Source: RGIG3009 sp964470515 (lineage in GTDB: Bacteria > Bacillota > Clostridia > Oscillospirales > Acutalibacteraceae). Taken from it: a stretch of 31,774 bases of DNA. The notes under the pieces were generated by a model. The model was given only the letters and a program-made list of their open reading frames with translations. It was not told where the DNA came from and ran no database searches. The stretch's first letter is position 1; each line of letters starts with the position of its first letter. The stretch is from NCBI GenBank assembly GCA_964470515.1, contig CAYYDD010000010.1:1-31774 (forward strand), in the 5' to 3' direction. The translations under genes and the position numbers were made by a program. Shown one piece after another: positions 30,043 through 31,774 of this stretch.

Positions 30043-31443
30043 ATGAGCAATACGTATTATCTGGCTATTGATTTCGGCGCATCCAGCGGCCGTCACATTC
30101 TCGCACACACCGAAAACGGTAAGCTCGTGCTGGAAGAGGTGCATCGCTTCAAGAACGGTCTGGTTGAGAAAAACGGCCATTTGTGCTGGGATACCGAGAT
30201 GCTGTTCGACGGTATCATCACCGGTATGAAGAAATGCGCGGAACTGGGCAAGATCCCGCAGTCGATGGGCATCGATACATGGGGCATTGATTTCGTGCTG
30301 GTGGATGAAAACGGTGCCGTGCTGGGTGATACCGTCGCCTACCGCGACAGCCGCACCGAGGGTATGGATGCCGAGGTGTATGCGCTGGTGCCGGAAACTG
30401 AGTTGTATGCCAAGACGGGTATCCAGAAGGCAATGTACAACACCATCTATCATCTGATGAGTCTCAAAAAGACCGAGCCCGAGTTATTGGATAAGGCCGC
30501 CCGGTTGCTGATGATCCCCGCGTATTTCCACTATCGGTTGACCGGCGTGGGTGTCAACGAATACACGTTGGCCACCACGACCAATCTGGTCAATGCCGAA
30601 GCCAAGGAATGGGACGGCGAGCTGCTGGATAAGCTCGGCTTCCCGCGCCGCTTGTTCGGTCGTATCGGTCGCCCGGGCGAGGTCGTCGGTAAGCTGACGG
30701 ACGCGGTCGCCGCCGAGGTAGGCTTTACCTGCAACGTGGTGCTGCCCGCCACGCACGATACCGGCTCCGCGGTCGCGGCTGTTCCCGCCAATGACGACGA
30801 TTTTCTGTACATCAGCTCAGGCACGTGGTCGCTGCTCGGCGTAGAGCGGATGACCCCCGATTGCAGTGAAGCCAGCCGTCAGCTCAACTTCACCAACGAG
30901 GGCGGCGTGGAATATCGCTTCCGCTATTTAAAGAATATTATGGGTTTGTGGATGTTGCAATCCATCAAACGCGAGCTGAATGACAAATACGGCTTCGGTG
31001 AGCTGTCGGATATGGCGCGTGCCGCGGAGATCACGTCGCTCGTGGACGTGGACGATATGCGCTTCTTAGCGCCTAAGAGTATGATTGATACCGTCAAGGC
31101 TCTGTGCGCCGAATCCGGTCAGCAGGTGCCCGAAACGGTGGGCGAGGTGTGCAAGGTGGTGTATCTCAGCCTCTCGCAGTGCTACCGCCGTGCTGTTGAG
31201 GAAATAGAGCAGGTCACCGGGCGTACCTACAGCCGTTTGCACATCGTCGGCGGCGGCTGTCAGGATGGATATCTCAACGAGCTCACGGCCGCAGCCACCG
31301 GCAAGACCGTCTACGCCGGTCCCGTTGAGGCCACCGCGCTCGGCAACCTGCTGGTACAGATGCTTGCGAACGGCGAGTTTGCCTCGCTGGCCGAGGGTCG
31401 TACGGCCATTGCCCGTTCCTTTGACATTAAGCCGGTACAATAA
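30043..31443 (+). CDS. rhaB: Rhamnulokinase
   Basis: A 466-residue FGGY-family sugar kinase that phosphorylates L-rhamnulose to rhamnulose-1-phosphate, the probable substrate of the BMC aldolase. It begins YYLAIDFGASSGRHIL, the phosphate-binding start typical of RhaB rather than of xylulo- or glycerol kinases. It continues with MGIDTWGIDFVLVDENGAVLGDTVAYRDSRTEGM, LYAKTGIQ, ATHDTGSAVAAVP, YISSGTWSLLGVE and the ATP-site IVGGGCQDGYLNELTAAATG. The ATG at 30043 has AGGGAGG nine bases before it; an in-frame TTG at 30013 is not supported. It is alone with its own promoter and terminator, about 16 kb from the BMC operon on the same strand. Fuculokinase is a less likely alternative. Confidence 0.93.
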   Translation: MSNTYYLAIDFGASSGRHILAHTENGKLVLEEVHRFKNGLVEKNGHLCWDTEMLFDGIITGMKKCAELGKIPQSMGIDTWGIDFVLVDENGAVLGDTVAYRDSRTEGMDAEVYALVPETELYAKTGIQKAMYNTIYHLMSLKKTEPELLDKAARLLMIPAYFHYRLTGVGVNEYTLATTTNLVNAEAKEWDGELLDKLGFPRRLFGRIGRPGEVVGKLTDAVAAEVGFTCNVVLPATHDTGSAVAAVPANDDDFLYISSGTWSLLGVERMTPDCSEASRQLNFTNEGGVEYRFRYLKNIMGLWMLQSIKRELNDKYGFGELSDMARAAEITSLVDVDDMRFLAPKSMIDTVKALCAESGQQVPETVGEVCKVVYLSLSQCYRRAVEEIEQVTGRTYSRLHIVGGGCQDGYLNELTAAATGKTVYAGPVEATALGNLLVQMLANGEFASLAEGRTAIARSFDIKPVQ

Positions 31444-31451
31444 ACAGTACA

Positions 31452-31479
31452 CCGCCGCCCGCCTGGGCGGCGGCTTTTT
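31452..31479 (+). terminator. Terminator after rhaB
   Basis: A 9-base-pair GC stem (31452-31460 with 31465-31473) and a GCCT loop, followed by C and five T. Confidence 0.92.
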
Positions 31480-31556
31480 ATACACTTCGCGTACGCTTTT
31501 GTGAGAAAAATTCACAAAAACGTCTTTACACTTACGGCGTACTTTTTACTTTCACC

Positions 31557-31585
31557 TTGACAAGACGCGACGGATGTGGTATACT
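31557..31585 (+). promoter_or_regulatory. Strong promoter of tRNA-Thr
   Basis: TTGACA (31557-31562), 17 bases and TATACT (31580-31585), nearly perfect consensus and typical of stable RNA genes. Confidence 0.85.
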
Positions 31586-31608
31586 GCAACCGTTGTTTTT
31601 GCGTATAT

Positions 31609-31684
31609 GCTGGCATAGCTCAGTTGGTAGAGCAGCTGATTTGTAATCAGCAGGTCGGGGGTTCAAGTCCGTCTGCCAGCTCCA
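31609..31684 (+). tRNA. tRNA-Thr (TGT anticodon)
   Basis: The 76 bases fold as a cloverleaf. The acceptor GCTGGCA pairs with TGCCAGC, followed by TCCA including an encoded CCA. The anticodon stem GCTGA/TCAGC encloses TTTGTAA, giving anticodon TGT. The T loop is GTTCAAGTC. No obvious T-rich terminator follows before the window ends; a weak ATCCCG/CGGGAT hairpin lies at about 31687-31709. Confidence 0.95.
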
Positions 31685-31774
31685 AAAATCCCGTTCACGT
31701 AAAGCGGGATGTCCTTAACGGAGAAAACCCAAAACCGAATAGGATAAAAAGAACTTGGCAGTATGGCAATTTGC

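Noticed and set aside
1..31774. CRISPR array, prophage or insertion sequence
   Set aside because: No regular spaced repeats, transposase, integrase or phage genes were seen in any part of the window.

Overview
This 31.8 kb window looks like a scaffold from a spore-forming, Gram-positive member of the Clostridia, plausibly an Oscillospirales/Ruminococcaceae-like gut organism. The grounds are a gpr-spoIIP sporulation pair, an LCP cell-wall protein, several lipoproteins, a split transketolase, strong AGGAGG ribosome sites and moderately high GC. A run of exactly 100 N (7291-7390) points to a scaffolded draft or metagenome assembly.

The centrepiece is a 14-gene bacterial microcompartment (BMC) operon at 4334-13708. 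It lies between a near-consensus promoter (4247-4275) and a 17-bp-stem terminator (13716-13757). It encodes a zinc class II aldolase, a GlcG/PduO-C-like protein, a medium-chain alcohol dehydrogenase, five BMC-H shell genes, one BMC-P vertex gene, a PduS/RnfC-like Fe-S flavoprotein, a PduT-like BMC-T protein with Cys38, a DeoR regulator, a CoA-acylating aldehyde dehydrogenase and a PduL phosphotransacylase. All five non-shell cargo candidates except PduS carry a short amphipathic helix typical of encapsulation peptides. No diol dehydratase of either the glycyl-radical or the B12 type is present. The simplest reading is that rhamnulose-1-P or fuculose-1-P is cleaved to DHAP and lactaldehyde, and the lactaldehyde is then dismutated inside the shell to 1,2-propanediol and lactyl-phosphate. 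A rhamnulokinase gene under its own promoter at 30043-31443 supports a 6-deoxysugar substrate.

Left flank (1-4080): a partial glycyl-tRNA synthetase on the minus strand diverges from a split transketolase (two genes) and an LCP protein. Middle (13757-21105): a small HTH-like gene faces a frameshifted ribbon-helix-helix gene across an inverted-repeat-rich spacer. Then follow rpsT, gpr, spoIIP, a small membrane protein, an NlpC/P60-like lipoprotein lacking its catalytic Cys and His, a DUF1015 protein and two further lipoproteins. Right part (21192-31774): tRNA-Gly, a histidine phosphatase, a heterodimeric ABC exporter, a DUF1963 protein with a dGTPase-like HD protein, a membrane protein, an RsmF-like rRNA methyltransferase, rhamnulokinase and tRNA-Thr.

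The strongest leads are the dehydratase-free BMC with a PduS/PduT electron module, a shell gene with two good translation starts (7875 and 7959), a cysteine-rich linker before the aldolase targeting peptide, a 12-bp intercistronic hairpin at the hexamer/pentamer boundary, and an assembly gap whose two edges rejoin in frame.
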